The notes beneath the pieces are model-generated. The model did not search any database and was not told the origin of the DNA. It worked only from the letters and a program-made list of their open reading frames with translations. Below, piece after piece: positions 1 through 7,698 of a stretch of 64,000 nucleotides of DNA (position 1 is its first letter; every line of letters starts with the position of its first letter). The stretch comes from Priestia aryabhattai. Its GTDB lineage: Bacteria; Bacillota; Bacilli; Bacillales; Bacillaceae_H. The translations under genes were made by a program, and so were the position numbers. Location of the stretch: NCBI RefSeq assembly GCF_023715685.1, contig NZ_JAMBOQ010000003.1:1011174-1075173 (forward strand), given 5' to 3'.

Positions 1-891
1 ATACATGAAAAAAACATTGATGGAAAAACAAAATTAGTAGGACTGCTTGCAACACCCATTGGACATAGTCTTTCACCACGAATGCACAATCTTGGTTATA
101 CATTAGCAGGGTTAAACTATGCATATCTTGCATTCGAGGTAGGGAATAATGAATTAAAAAAAGCAGTTAATGGTTTTAAAGCTGCAGGAGTAGCAGGATT
201 TAATGTATCCATGCCAAATAAAATGAAGGTATTAGAATACCTTGATGAGCTAGACGATTCAGCTAAATACACACGAGCAAGCAACACAGTAGTTAATCAA
301 GATGGTAAATTAATTGGTTATAATACGGATGGCCTTGGGTACGTAAAAAATTTAATCGACCACGATGTGAAACTTGAAGGTCAAAAAGTAACACTGGTTG
401 GCTCAGGTGGAGCTGCAACACCAATCGCTATTCAGTTAACGCAATCTGGAATTCGAGAAATCAGTATTTTCGCTCGTAATGATGAGTACTTTGCTCAAGC
501 AGAAGAAAACGTCAATTATATTAATAATGAAATGAAGGAATTCGGTGTTAAAGCCAACATTTTTCCGTTAGAAGATAAAGAAGCTTTCCGACGTGAGGTA
601 GCAGAAAGTGCTATCTTGGCTAATGGGACAAGTCTTGGAATGAAACCATTAGATCACTTAAGTATTATAGACGACACTTTAGATGTATTACGTAAAGATT
701 TAGTTGTAACAGATGTAGTGTACAATCCTCAAAAGACAAAATTATTAGCTCAAGCAGAAGAAGCAGGTGCTAAAACAATTAATGGTTTAGGTATGATGTT
801 ATGGCAAGGTGCTTTAGCATTTAAATTATTCACAGGCGTTGATATGCCAATGAAGCAAGTTAAAGAAATTTTATTTGCAGACAACAAATAA
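1..891 (+). CDS. aroE: Shikimate/quinate dehydrogenase, 5' end just outside window
   Basis: Probably interconverts 3-dehydroshikimate and shikimate (or dehydroquinate and quinate) with NAD(P). The reading frame is open from base 1, and 296 codons are visible, already a full family length, so only the first few codons are missing. The frame shows the substrate motif GHSLSPRMHN near the N-terminus, the catalytic-lysine segment NVSMPNKMK, NTDGLGY, a glycine-rich nucleotide loop (GSGGAA), NGTSLGMKP and the C-terminal GLGMMLWQGA. A dehydroquinase follows after 55 bases and an MFS transporter after that. This layout fits a catabolic shikimate/quinate operon better than the housekeeping aromatic pathway, which is inference from context. 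Confidence 0.9.
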   Translation: MHEKNIDGKTKLVGLLATPIGHSLSPRMHNLGYTLAGLNYAYLAFEVGNNELKKAVNGFKAAGVAGFNVSMPNKMKVLEYLDELDDSAKYTRASNTVVNQDGKLIGYNTDGLGYVKNLIDHDVKLEGQKVTLVGSGGAATPIAIQLTQSGIREISIFARNDEYFAQAEENVNYINNEMKEFGVKANIFPLEDKEAFRREVAESAILANGTSLGMKPLDHLSIIDDTLDVLRKDLVVTDVVYNPQKTKLLAQAEEAGAKTINGLGMMLWQGALAFKLFTGVDMPMKQVKEILFADNK

Positions 892-946
892 TAAAAGAAA
901 AAAATTTATAATATTTAAATATAAAAAACTGATTGGAGAGGCAGTC

Positions 947-1390
947 ATGACTAAAATTTTAATGTTACATGGTGTAAATCATAATATGTTCGGTAAGCGT
1001 GATCCTAAACAATACGGTACGATTACCTTAGACGAAATCAATAATAATATTGAGCAGTTAGCAGAAGAGTTAAAAGTTGAGGTAGAAACGTTCCAAACAA
1101 ATCATGAAGGTGAAATGGTTGAAAAAATTCATGAAGCTTTCTTATCAAAAGTAGATGGTGTTGTACTTAATGCAGGAGCTTGGACACATTATAGTTATGC
1201 AATTCGTGATGCTTTAGCGATTTTAACAGTACCGGTCATAGAAATTCATATGTCAAATATCCATTCACGTGAGGCTTTCCGTCATAAATCTGTGTTCGCA
1301 GAAATTGCGACTGGGCAAATTTCGGGATTCGGCGAGGAAAGTTACTTACTAGGTATTCGAGCAGCAGTAGCAGCAAGTTCTAATAAATAA
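947..1390 (+). CDS. aroQ: Type II 3-dehydroquinate dehydratase
   Basis: Reversibly dehydrates 3-dehydroquinate to 3-dehydroshikimate. The protein is 147 residues, normal for the small dodecameric type II enzyme. Visible motifs are the flexible lid with Arg18 and the catalytic-type Tyr23 (GKRDPKQYG), the NAGAWTHYS loop and the anion-binding stretch EIHMSNIHSREAFRHKS. The first loop reads HGVNHNMFG where most family members have NGPNLNLLG, so this is a divergent branch. ATG 947 is chosen because GGAGAGG lies just upstream; the frame is open earlier, but the upstream start would lie inside aroE. It lies downstream of aroE in the same direction, so both steps joining quinate and shikimate are present. 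Confidence 0.9.
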   Translation: MTKILMLHGVNHNMFGKRDPKQYGTITLDEINNNIEQLAEELKVEVETFQTNHEGEMVEKIHEAFLSKVDGVVLNAGAWTHYSYAIRDALAILTVPVIEIHMSNIHSREAFRHKSVFAEIATGQISGFGEESYLLGIRAAVAASSNK

Positions 1391-1522
1391 TTCTAATCAA
1401 TATAAAATGAGAACGCCTAATAGTTATATTATTGTGTAAAAATTATCTAATGAACACATAGAAATTTCATTTTGAAGTAAGATGTAATTTTAAGTGAATT
1501 ATTAGAAATCCCATTTTATTTT

Positions 1523-1552
1523 TGACAACTTCATCTAATGGTGAAGTTGTCA
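1523..1552 (+). terminator. Rho-independent terminator after aroQ
   Basis: A perfect 11-base inverted repeat (TGACAACTTCA and its complement) with an 8-base loop is followed by TTTTT. It separates the aroE-aroQ unit from the MFS gene, which therefore probably has its own promoter in 1560-1680. Confidence 0.8.
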
Positions 1553-1696
1553 TTTTTAGTATGTCTATAGCTTTTTACAAAACATTGGGGTTCATCAATA
1601 ATTTTGTGTAAACGGAAAATTTCTCTTCTTATAGACCTTGTTAGTTATTCTGTTTTAAGCACCATTGGAAAGTTTTTTATGCAGGAGTGAGAAAAA

Positions 1697-2893
1697 ATGA
1701 AGAATCCTTATATAAAAACAGCATTAGGAATGTATGTGAATTACTTTTTGTTAGGAATGGTTAATATCATTTTAGCTGCGAATATGCCTTTCTTAACCAA
1801 ACAATTAGATACAGATAGTACGGGTATTAGTTATATTATCTCAGCGTTAGGCATTGGGAGGGTTTTCACCTATGCTATTTGCGGATTTTTATCAGATAAA
1901 TTTGGAAGAAAACCTCCAGTAGTAATTTCGACTGTTATGATGGCAATATTCTTAACAGGGATACCGTTGTCTCCCAACTTTCAAATTGCCTTTGCTTTTG
2001 CCATCCTTGCAGGAATAGCTAATTCAGCTATGGATGAGGGTACGTATCCTGCTCTTATGGAAATATTCCCCGAAAGTTCAGGTTCCAAAAATGTTTTGGT
2101 TAAAGCTTTCCTATCTTTAGGTTCATTCATTCTACCTTTAATTATTTTCTTTTGTTTAGAACATGGAATATCTTATGGATTTTCATTTTTCATTCCTGCT
2201 GCCCTATATCTTGTCAACATGCTCTTTCTATTTACAGCACCATTTCCTAATCATCGAGATATAAGTATGGTTCAAGAAACAGAAAAAGATAATAAATCTT
2301 TGGTTATTCCTACATTTTGGAAAGAAGGGATAGCTCTTATTATTATAGGCTTTACATCAAACGGATTATATTCTCTTCCGCAAATATGGCTACCTACTTA
2401 TGGTCAAGAGATTCTAAACATGACTGACGCTAATTCAGTAAAATTGCTTAGTTACTACAGTATTGGTGGGCTGGTTTCAGTTTTATTATTGGCAGGATTA
2501 TTAAAGAAATTTATAAGACCGGTGACTATCCTTTTAGTGTATCCAATTATTACATTATTTTCACTTTTAGTGTTATTAACTGTAAATTCTCAAACAATTG
2601 GTATAGTAAATTCGTTTTTATTAGGTTTCTCAACTGCAGGAGTATACCAATTAACTTTGACCGTGATGGCAGAATTATTCTGGAAAAATAAAGGTACTAT
2701 AACAGGAGTCGTATCTACCGCGGGTGGATTGTCAGCTATCTTTATTCCTACTTTTACAGGTTTAATTAAGAGTCACACTACTATTTTGCACATATTTGTA
2801 TTTGATCTAATAATTACTTTAATCGGTATAATATCGGCAGTTGTCGTATGCTACAGATACGGAAAGTTAATGAAAAATAAAGTTGTGAAATAG
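1697..2893 (+). CDS. MFS transporter, possible shikimate/quinate uptake
   Basis: A 398-residue, twelve-segment major facilitator superfamily permease. It has the conserved loop 2-3 signature (GFLSDKFGRKPP) around residues 60-72 and a long hydrophilic central loop near residues 190-210. The start follows GGAGTGAG. It lies 306 bases after aroQ in the same direction, and MFS importers sit with dehydroquinase and quinate/shikimate dehydrogenase in known catabolic loci such as Corynebacterium qsu. The substrate is inferred from this neighbourhood only; the sequence itself does not fix it. Confidence 0.75.
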   Translation: MKNPYIKTALGMYVNYFLLGMVNIILAANMPFLTKQLDTDSTGISYIISALGIGRVFTYAICGFLSDKFGRKPPVVISTVMMAIFLTGIPLSPNFQIAFAFAILAGIANSAMDEGTYPALMEIFPESSGSKNVLVKAFLSLGSFILPLIIFFCLEHGISYGFSFFIPAALYLVNMLFLFTAPFPNHRDISMVQETEKDNKSLVIPTFWKEGIALIIIGFTSNGLYSLPQIWLPTYGQEILNMTDANSVKLLSYYSIGGLVSVLLLAGLLKKFIRPVTILLVYPIITLFSLLVLLTVNSQTIGIVNSFLLGFSTAGVYQLTLTVMAELFWKNKGTITGVVSTAGGLSAIFIPTFTGLIKSHTTILHIFVFDLIITLIGIISAVVVCYRYGKLMKNKVVK

Positions 2894-3142
2894 GGAGTCT
2901 TAAGAAAACAATCTATGACAACCTAAGATCTGTACTTATAAGGAGTCAAGATGCGTAGTACTTTTATCAATATCAATTTGACGGTCGTCATTCCAATATT
3001 TTATTTTTTTTAAAAGAAATTAAAAAGAGAGATATTATCATGAAAAATTGAGTACGTGGCTAATGACAAATTTTAATAGGTTCTGCATGAGATATGGTGA
3101 AACAGCTATTTTTCTACTTAACGTAATGTGCGTTATCGGTAC

Positions 3143-3185
3143 AAATAAAGAGCATGAGAATATAAAATCTCTCATGCTCTTTATT
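3143..3185 (-). terminator. Terminator of the 3190-3495 gene
   Basis: A near-perfect 17-base inverted repeat built on AAAGAGCATGAGA lies directly after the stop codon of the minus-strand gene and is AT-rich on both sides, so it may work in both directions. Confidence 0.75.
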
Positions 3186-3189
3186 TCCT

Positions 3190-3495
3190 TTAAGCTTCTC
3201 CTTGTACCTGATCCTTTATCATCACTCCAAATAAAGCAAAGAAATTTAACACAACTAGAAATCCATAATAAATTCCAAGTCCATCAAAAAATAAAGAGAG
3301 AATGGGAAATATAATAGATTCTAAGCCAAATAACATAATAATAATCCCAAATCCTTTAGCAAGCTGCTTTTCATTCTTAGGTGTGAACATCTTTCCATAT
3401 CCAGCAATAAAAGTAGTTTTTCCTTTCCTCCATACAAGCTGCCCTACATAAATAATCAAACAACTTAAGATACATACCAACAATACTTTCAACAT
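3190..3495 (-). CDS. Small membrane protein, DUF3784-like
   Basis: 101 residues with three predicted membrane segments: residues 1-18, about 45-70 and 72-92. Between the first and second lies WRKGKTTFIAGYGKM, which resembles the W-KGK-x-x-FIAGY signature of DUF3784 membrane proteins. No biochemical role is known for that family. It is transcribed alone, read away from the phage-like genes at 3923, and ends in a clear hairpin terminator. Confidence 0.7.
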   Translation of the reverse strand: MLKVLLVCILSCLIIYVGQLVWRKGKTTFIAGYGKMFTPKNEKQLAKGFGIIIMLFGLESIIFPILSLFFDGLGIYYGFLVVLNFFALFGVMIKDQVQGEA

Positions 3496-3590
3496 TAAGA
3501 AAACACCTTCTTTCTGAACAAGGATCTTATTTTATATGTAACATTTTACCATATGGAGGTGTTTAATAACATGAATATCATATACAGAGC

Positions 3591-3618
3591 TAGTTGACAT
3601 AAGGTCTCTTTCCGGAAG
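3591..3618 (-). repeat. Dispersed boundary motif, reverse copy
   Basis: On the minus strand this reads TTCCGGAAAGAG then ACCTTATGTCAACTAGC. It resembles the copies at 30637 and 32252. It lies directly before the intergenic repeat element at 3621. Confidence 0.5.
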
Positions 3619-3620
3619 AC

Positions 3621-3831
3621 ATAAAAAAGAGAACCCCTATTGGGAAAAGGGTTCTGATGAGGTCCTTGTTTCTCGTTTATGCAGCTTTTTATACATCCTT
3701 GATATAACGCTGATTATCCAAGGCTTAAGTAGCAGAAAAATGTATAAAAGCGCACCTTTTATACATATGCTCGTCCTCATAAAAATAGTCTTTATGAAAG
3801 TAGCATTCCGTTCACGGGATGCTACTTTTTT
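3621..3831 (+). repeat. Intergenic repeat element R1 (possible structured RNA)
   Basis: First of four copies (also near 37180, 52779 and 62905). In order it carries a hairpin AGAACCC/GGGTTCT (3630-3655), the conserved block TATGCAGCTTTTTATACATC, then ATGTATAAAA (3740-3749) and TTTTATACAT (3757-3766). The middle segment is complementary both to TTTTATACAT at 3687-3696 and to the copy at 3757, so two alternative hairpins are possible. A strong terminator closes the copy. No good protein-coding frame crosses it. Confidence 0.65.
3797..3831 (+). terminator. Terminator closing repeat element R1
   Basis: Stem AAAGTAGCATTCCG pairs with CGGGATGCTACTTT, with one G-U pair, a 4-base loop and a following T-run. 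Confidence 0.8.
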
Positions 3832-3862
3832 ATTTACGTAAATGTTATTTGTTTCTATTTTA

Positions 3863-3908
3863 ACCTTATAAGGTCATGGAAAACAGTATATAATAACTTT
3901 ATAAGGTT
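3863..3908 (+). promoter_or_regulatory. Promoter with two palindromic operators
   Basis: A perfect 12-base palindrome ACCTTATAAGGT (3863-3874) lies where the -35 box should be. TATAAT (3889-3894) is the -10, and a second near-copy AACTTTATAAGGTT (3895-3908) lies at the transcript start. The ribosome binding site AAGGAGGTGATAA follows at once. The spacing suggests repression of the small genes at 3923-4426; the repressor is unknown. Confidence 0.6.
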
Positions 3909-3922
3909 AAGGAGGTGATAAC

Positions 3923-4108
3923 ATGTATAAATTAGAGAAAAAAGCTGTAAGGAAATTAAAGAAAGAGATCGAAAAGTTATCCCAAGAGGATCAAGATAAA
4001 GCAGCGTTTTATATCGATAAGCAAGATGATAATACCTACATGTGGGACTTTGAAATCGATGATAAACGTTATAGATGGACTTACGTTTATAAAACAGGAA
4101 TTAGTTAG
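3923..4108 (+). CDS. Small hypothetical protein, phage/plasmid style
   Basis: 61 residues with a strongly charged N-terminal helix rich in Lys and Glu (residues 1-35) and an aromatic C-terminus (YMWDFEIDDKRYRWTYVY) that could form two beta strands. It has an excellent ribosome binding site (AAGGAGGTGATAAC) and an operator-flanked promoter. I do not recognise a family. Two more tiny genes follow in the same direction with their own ribosome binding sites, as in the early region of an integrated phage or plasmid remnant. Confidence 0.6.
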   Translation: MYKLEKKAVRKLKKEIEKLSQEDQDKAAFYIDKQDDNTYMWDFEIDDKRYRWTYVYKTGIS

Positions 4109-4128
4109 GCATTAAAGGAGGGTAAGTA

Positions 4129-4290
4129 ATGGAGGCAGCAGATATAAAAATGTGGTTAGAATTCGAAATTTTATATCTAGAAGAAGATCTGGCTGACATA
4201 GCATATGGAGATGAACTAGAAGAGAATTTCTTACTTATGGTAGAAACTAGACTAAAAGCATTGAAAGAGGTATTATCGAAATTTTACTGA
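4129..4290 (+). CDS. Small acidic hypothetical protein
   Basis: 53 residues, acidic and helical (MEAADIKMWLEFEILYLEED...). The ATG follows AAAGGAGGGTAAGTA, a strong ribosome binding site. It lies 20 bases after the previous gene and 28 bases before the next, so all three form one operon. Function unknown. Confidence 0.55.
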   Translation: MEAADIKMWLEFEILYLEEDLADIAYGDELEENFLLMVETRLKALKEVLSKFY

Positions 4291-4318
4291 ATGTAAGTAA
4301 GAGAAAGGAGAGGGTAGC

Positions 4319-4426
4319 ATGAAGGTATCTATAAAAGAATGGTTAACATTGAGTAAAGAAACTCGTGAAAAATTAATTAGACTTGCATTCTTAGAGAATC
4401 GCCATAAAATAAATACCCTTCGCTAA
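4319..4426 (+). CDS. Tiny basic hypothetical protein
   Basis: 35 residues (MKVSIKEWLTLSKETREKLI...), basic and probably a single helix pair. The start follows GAAAGGAGAGGG. It is the third member of the small operon from 3923, and a terminator begins 40 bases after its stop. Very short, so the coding call rests on the ribosome binding site and operon position. Confidence 0.45.
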   Translation: MKVSIKEWLTLSKETREKLIRLAFLENRHKINTLR

Positions 4427-4466
4427 CTTAGGACATTAGCAAAGGGCAATGTGAAACGGTAATATA

Positions 4467-4497
4467 ACAAAAGGGAATCTAGACCATTCCCTTTTGT
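4467..4497 (+). terminator. Terminator after the small-gene operon
   Basis: Perfect 12-base stem ACAAAAGGGAAT with its complement, 7-base loop, followed by a T-rich tail. Confidence 0.85.
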
Positions 4498-4536
4498 ACT
4501 TCTTTTTAATTTTAACATAAAAAGGAGCACAATACA

Positions 4537-4782
4537 GTGAAAGAAATTGAGAAATACATGACGCCATTAGAAGCATCTTACCTTTGGGGAGTACCAAGGG
4601 AAACATTAAAAAACAAATATAGCCCTTCTACACTTAATGAAGCAAAACAGGAAGAGCTAAATCATATGATTGAACAGGGATTAATTAAATTTTTTAAGCA
4701 TCCAAATAGAGAACGAAAAGAGTGGATCATCAGCAGAGAAGCCATGATAAAGTGGTTTGGTGAACCTAAGGTTAATCTTTAA
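4537..4782 (+). CDS. Small helix-turn-helix DNA-binding protein
   Basis: 81 residues starting at GTG after AAAAGGAGCAC. The N-terminal part (YMTPLEASYLWGVPRETLKNKYSP, residues 7-30) looks like the helix-turn-helix of excisionase or MerR-like phage proteins. The C-terminal WIISREAMIKWFGEP is the usual reading-head-plus-wing segment of such small proteins. It probably derives from the same phage- or plasmid-like remnant as 3923-4426. It has its own terminator at 4812. Confidence 0.65.
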   Translation: MKEIEKYMTPLEASYLWGVPRETLKNKYSPSTLNEAKQEELNHMIEQGLIKFFKHPNRERKEWIISREAMIKWFGEPKVNL

Positions 4783-4811
4783 AAGAGACATTAATAATAT
4801 TCTAATCACTT

Positions 4812-4838
4812 AAGTCACTCTAAAAGAGTGGCTTTTTT
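4812..4838 (+). terminator. Terminator after the HTH gene
   Basis: Stem AAGTCACTC with GAGTGGCTT (one G-U pair) followed by TTTTTT. Confidence 0.8.
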
Positions 4839-4926
4839 AGAAGGATTTTACCTTTTCAAGTCCAAATAAGATAGTGATAGTGACTTATAAAGCGATTGAA
4901 GGATGTAGAAATGGAGGGAATAGAAA

Positions 4927-5418
4927 ATGGATGTAAAGACACTTTTGTTACAACAATGGGCAAGTTGCTTAGATAAAGAAGACTGGTTTCCACCACTTGA
5001 AAAAGTGCTAGAGGATATTACTTTTGAACAGGCAATTTGGAAACCAGCTGATGGGGCAATGAATTCCATTTGGGAATTAGTTTGTCATTTACTTTTCTAT
5101 GAAAAGAGACTTCTGATGCGATTTCTTGGTGAAACAGCGAATGAACCAAAGGCAGAAGATAATAACTCTACATTTCGATTACCAACTGAGACGGTTGAAA
5201 ATTGGAAGGAAACAAAGCAAGAATACTTTTATGTACATCGTGAACTTGAAAAAATACTAGCAAAATCAGAACATGAAGATTTGTATAGACAGATCCCTGG
5301 AGAAAGATCATTAGTACTTGAACTGAAGAGTTTAGCAATGCACGACGCATATCATATTGGGCAAATTGTATTCCTAAGTAAAATGCAAGGAGCTTGGGCA
5401 GGGAAACGCAGTTTTTAA
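4927..5418 (+). CDS. DinB-fold (DfsB-like) protein
   Basis: 163 residues, the normal length for the four-helix DinB/YfiT-like metalloprotein fold. The likely metal-binding histidines are visible: one in WELVCHLLFYEKRL (about residue 57) and the pair in AMHDAYHIGQIVFL (about residues 139 and 143). The DAYHIGQI stretch is the usual C-terminal signature. Family members include bacillithiol- or mycothiol-dependent transferases, but the substrate here cannot be read from sequence. Start ATG follows GGAGGGAATAG. It is transcribed alone. Confidence 0.8.
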   Translation: MDVKTLLLQQWASCLDKEDWFPPLEKVLEDITFEQAIWKPADGAMNSIWELVCHLLFYEKRLLMRFLGETANEPKAEDNNSTFRLPTETVENWKETKQEYFYVHRELEKILAKSEHEDLYRQIPGERSLVLELKSLAMHDAYHIGQIVFLSKMQGAWAGKRSF

Positions 5419-5440
5419 AAAAACTTCATTAGCTTTACAG

Positions 5441-5501
5441 TTATTCCATTATAGGGGGCTTTAATGGAATAAGAACGGGAACGTCCAAATCGGATGTTCC
5501 C
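5441..5501 (+). terminator. Two consecutive hairpins after the DinB-like gene
   Basis: A perfect 11-base repeat TTATTCCATTA/TAATGGAATAA (5441-5472) is followed by GGGAACGTCC/GGATGTTCCC (5477-5501). The T-run after the second is weak, so termination is likely but not certain. The rest of 5502-5862 is very AT-rich, with a small hairpin near 5579 (CTTAG...CTAAG then T-run) and no gene. Confidence 0.55.
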
Positions 5502-5862
5502 ATATTTTATACCCCAAAAATAACAATACTATTTAACAAAGCCTTAAAATAAAATTTAACTGCAAGCAAAAAATCCCTTAGCTCTGCTAAGTTTTTTTAT
5601 TTGAATTAAATTTTTCAATTCTTTTATTCCTTTAAGTAAGCTCTAAAGTACTTTATTTAAAATAATCTTTATCATTTACATAATTGATTAAATTATTGGT
5701 ATGACCTTAATAATTTAATGTTTAAATATAATATTAATAATAATTTTTGGTTTTTATTAGTATATAAAAGTTATTCTTAATTAAAGAATAGCTAAAATAA
5801 AATCATCTGGAAAAAGAGGTTCTAGGAAGTTAAAGATTATACAAAAGAGAGGAGAGATTACT

Positions 5863-6588
5863 ATTAAGATTCATTATATACAAAATGACTCGCAAGTTGG
5901 TCTAGGAAAAATCGAAACTTGGGCTGTCCAACGAAAGCATATTTTAACCTCAACTAAAGTGTATGAAAAATGTAATTTTCCGTCTTTAGATGAATTTGAC
6001 TTTTTAATTATCTTAGGTGGTCACATGGGAGCGTATGAGAAAGAGACTTATTCGTGGCTTTCTTTAGTAAAGCAATTTATTAAGGAGGCTGTGAACCATA
6101 ATAAATATGTTCTTGGTATTTGCCTTGGTGCCCAGTTAATAGCAAATGCTTTAGGAGGAAAAGTTTATCCTCATACCCATAAAGAAGTGGGGTGGTGGCC
6201 AATTGAGATAAATAAAGATGCATCAAATGTTCAAATTTTAAGTGGAATTGCTGATAAATTTACTGCTCTTCAATTTCACGGAGATACTTTTGATATACCA
6301 AAAGATGCAGTTCTACTGGGTTCAAGTAAAGGTTGTGAGAATCAATTATTTATATATGATGATCGAGTCATAGGAATACAGTTTCATCCAGAACTTACAA
6401 ATGAACTGATCGAAAAGGCTTTAAAAACATATGAATATAGTAAAGGCTTTAAAGGGTTTATGCAGAAACCTGAAGATATTATTAATCAATTTACTTTTCT
6501 CGATCAATCGACAGATATGTGGTTTACATTGCTTGATAACATTCAAAACAAATTCAAAGAAAATATCGAAAATACACCACTATGCTAA
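5863..6588 (+). CDS. Class I glutamine amidotransferase, apparent ATT start
   Basis: Glutamine amidotransferase of the stand-alone GuaA-like family. It has FLIILGGHMGAYE, the nucleophile elbow GICLGAQLIA (Cys), and GIQFHPE with the catalytic His and Glu. From ATT 5863 the product is 241 residues, normal for the family, and the extra N-terminus IKIHYIQND...GLGKIETWA matches the usual beginning of these proteins. There is no ATG, GTG or TTG in frame there, while AGAGGAGAG sits at correct spacing before ATT. The first conventional start (GTG 5959) would remove about 32 residues of the fold. Either a rare ATT start is used or the start codon has been lost. Confidence 0.8.
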   Translation: MKIHYIQNDSQVGLGKIETWAVQRKHILTSTKVYEKCNFPSLDEFDFLIILGGHMGAYEKETYSWLSLVKQFIKEAVNHNKYVLGICLGAQLIANALGGKVYPHTHKEVGWWPIEINKDASNVQILSGIADKFTALQFHGDTFDIPKDAVLLGSSKGCENQLFIYDDRVIGIQFHPELTNELIEKALKTYEYSKGFKGFMQKPEDIINQFTFLDQSTDMWFTLLDNIQNKFKENIENTPLC

Positions 6589-6643
6589 AGACTTAACCTC
6601 TAAAGTTAAAAGTTTATAATCAAAGGACTAGCTAAGAAGTTTA

Positions 6644-6698
6644 ACTTATACGCAATACCTCCTCTTTAGAATAGGAAGAGGAGGTATTGCGTATAAGT
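6644..6698. terminator. Bidirectional terminator between convergent genes
   Basis: A perfect 23-base inverted repeat (arms 6644-6666 and 6676-6698, 9-base loop) lies between the amidotransferase and the minus-strand GntR gene. Confidence 0.85.
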
Positions 6699-6718
6699 AA
6701 TTGTTTTTAATATAAGAT

Positions 6719-7372
6719 TTAAGAACTTATGCTATTTAATTCTAATAATTTGTGAAATAGTTCCTTTAATCTTGGTTCATTTCTTTCTAAATAGTAGTCT
6801 AAAAACATATTAAATTGTAAGTTCAACTTAAGAGTCGAAAAATAGTCATTTTCTTCTAATACGTCATAATTATTTTTCCATAAGGAAAGGAAAAATGGAT
6901 TTTTCAAATTGATAGCAATGTGTTCTATCCAATTTCGAAAATCTGACCAGAAATCGTCTGTATGTTTAATGATTGAAGTGCTTTTATTTAATTCCTTGTT
7001 TGATAAATCAAGAGAGAGGGATAGTGTCACAATTTGTTTGGAGCACATAATGAATACCTCATAGTAATTTTGAAGAGATATGCGGTCTAACCGTTGTTTT
7101 GATAATTCAGAAGGAATCAAAAATGGAGGTGGGTTAGACACAAAAGTTCCCTCTCCTTGTCTTGAATCAAGGTATCCTAAAAGCTTTAGACCTCGAATCC
7201 CTTCTCTAATGGAAGATCGACTGATCCCTAATAACTCACTTAAGTCTCTTTCAGTATGGATTTTTGAACCCTCGGGTAACTGCTCTGTTTCAATATATTC
7301 AACAAGTTGAGTTATAACTTGTTGATACATCTTTGGCGGTTGTTGAACTTTATAATTTCTACTGCTTTTCAC
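6719..7372 (-). CDS. GntR-family regulator (FadR-like)
   Basis: 217 residues. The N-terminal winged helix is clear (residues 12-78): MYQQVITQLVEYIE, EGSKIHTERDLSELLGISRSSIREGIRGLKLLGYL and RQGEGTFVSN. The C-terminal all-helical ligand domain resembles FCD but is poorly conserved; the usual His and Asp metal ligands are hard to place. It is divergent from a second GntR gene at 7699, with 326 bases between them. It probably controls a neighbouring carboxylate pathway, but I find no operator that I can assign to it. Confidence 0.8.
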   Translation of the reverse strand: MKSSRNYKVQQPPKMYQQVITQLVEYIETEQLPEGSKIHTERDLSELLGISRSSIREGIRGLKLLGYLDSRQGEGTFVSNPPPFLIPSELSKQRLDRISLQNYYEVFIMCSKQIVTLSLSLDLSNKELNKSTSIIKHTDDFWSDFRNWIEHIAINLKNPFFLSLWKNNYDVLEENDYFSTLKLNLQFNMFLDYYLERNEPRLKELFHKLLELNSISS

Positions 7373-7698
7373 GTATTTAACCTCCTAAACAATTAATAAC
7401 TAGCTATTGGAAGAAAATTAATTGTTAACTTCTGACTAGATTAATTACAATTCGTTTTTTATGTGTTTAATTAACCGGTTTAGTATACAACGGATGTTAT
7501 GTAATGTATTTAAATAACGCTTTTATATGGATTCCAAAAACTTCACCTGGATATGAGTCTTTACATATAATAATTCCTTTGTGACTCTTACATAAACTAT
7601 ATATAATTATATAGTATAATAACTATTAGGTATAAATGATACTCTAAAGTGATGTAAAAAACATACTAACTTATAGATGTTAAAAAGAGGTGACAAGA
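7373..7698. promoter_or_regulatory. Divergent promoter region of two GntR genes
   Basis: AT-rich spacer with no credible ORF. Several TATAAT-like stretches lie near 7600-7620 (for example ATAGTATAATAAC). The copy of the ATGGTCAGACCAT operator seen elsewhere is absent. Confidence 0.5.

Noticed and set aside
875..946. N-terminal extension of the dehydroquinase frame
   Set aside because: The upstream ATG is inside aroE, and the extension is lysine-rich translation of AT-rich DNA; GGAGAGG supports ATG 947.
2951..3013. 20-codon ORF after AAGGAGTCAAG (MRSTFININLTVVIPIFYFF)
   Set aside because: Good ribosome binding site but too short and AT-driven; it runs into a TTTTTTTT tract and has no recognisable product.
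3048..3314. 88-codon plus-strand ORF
   Set aside because: It crosses a terminator hairpin and overlaps the DUF3784-like gene on the other strand, which has clear membrane segments.
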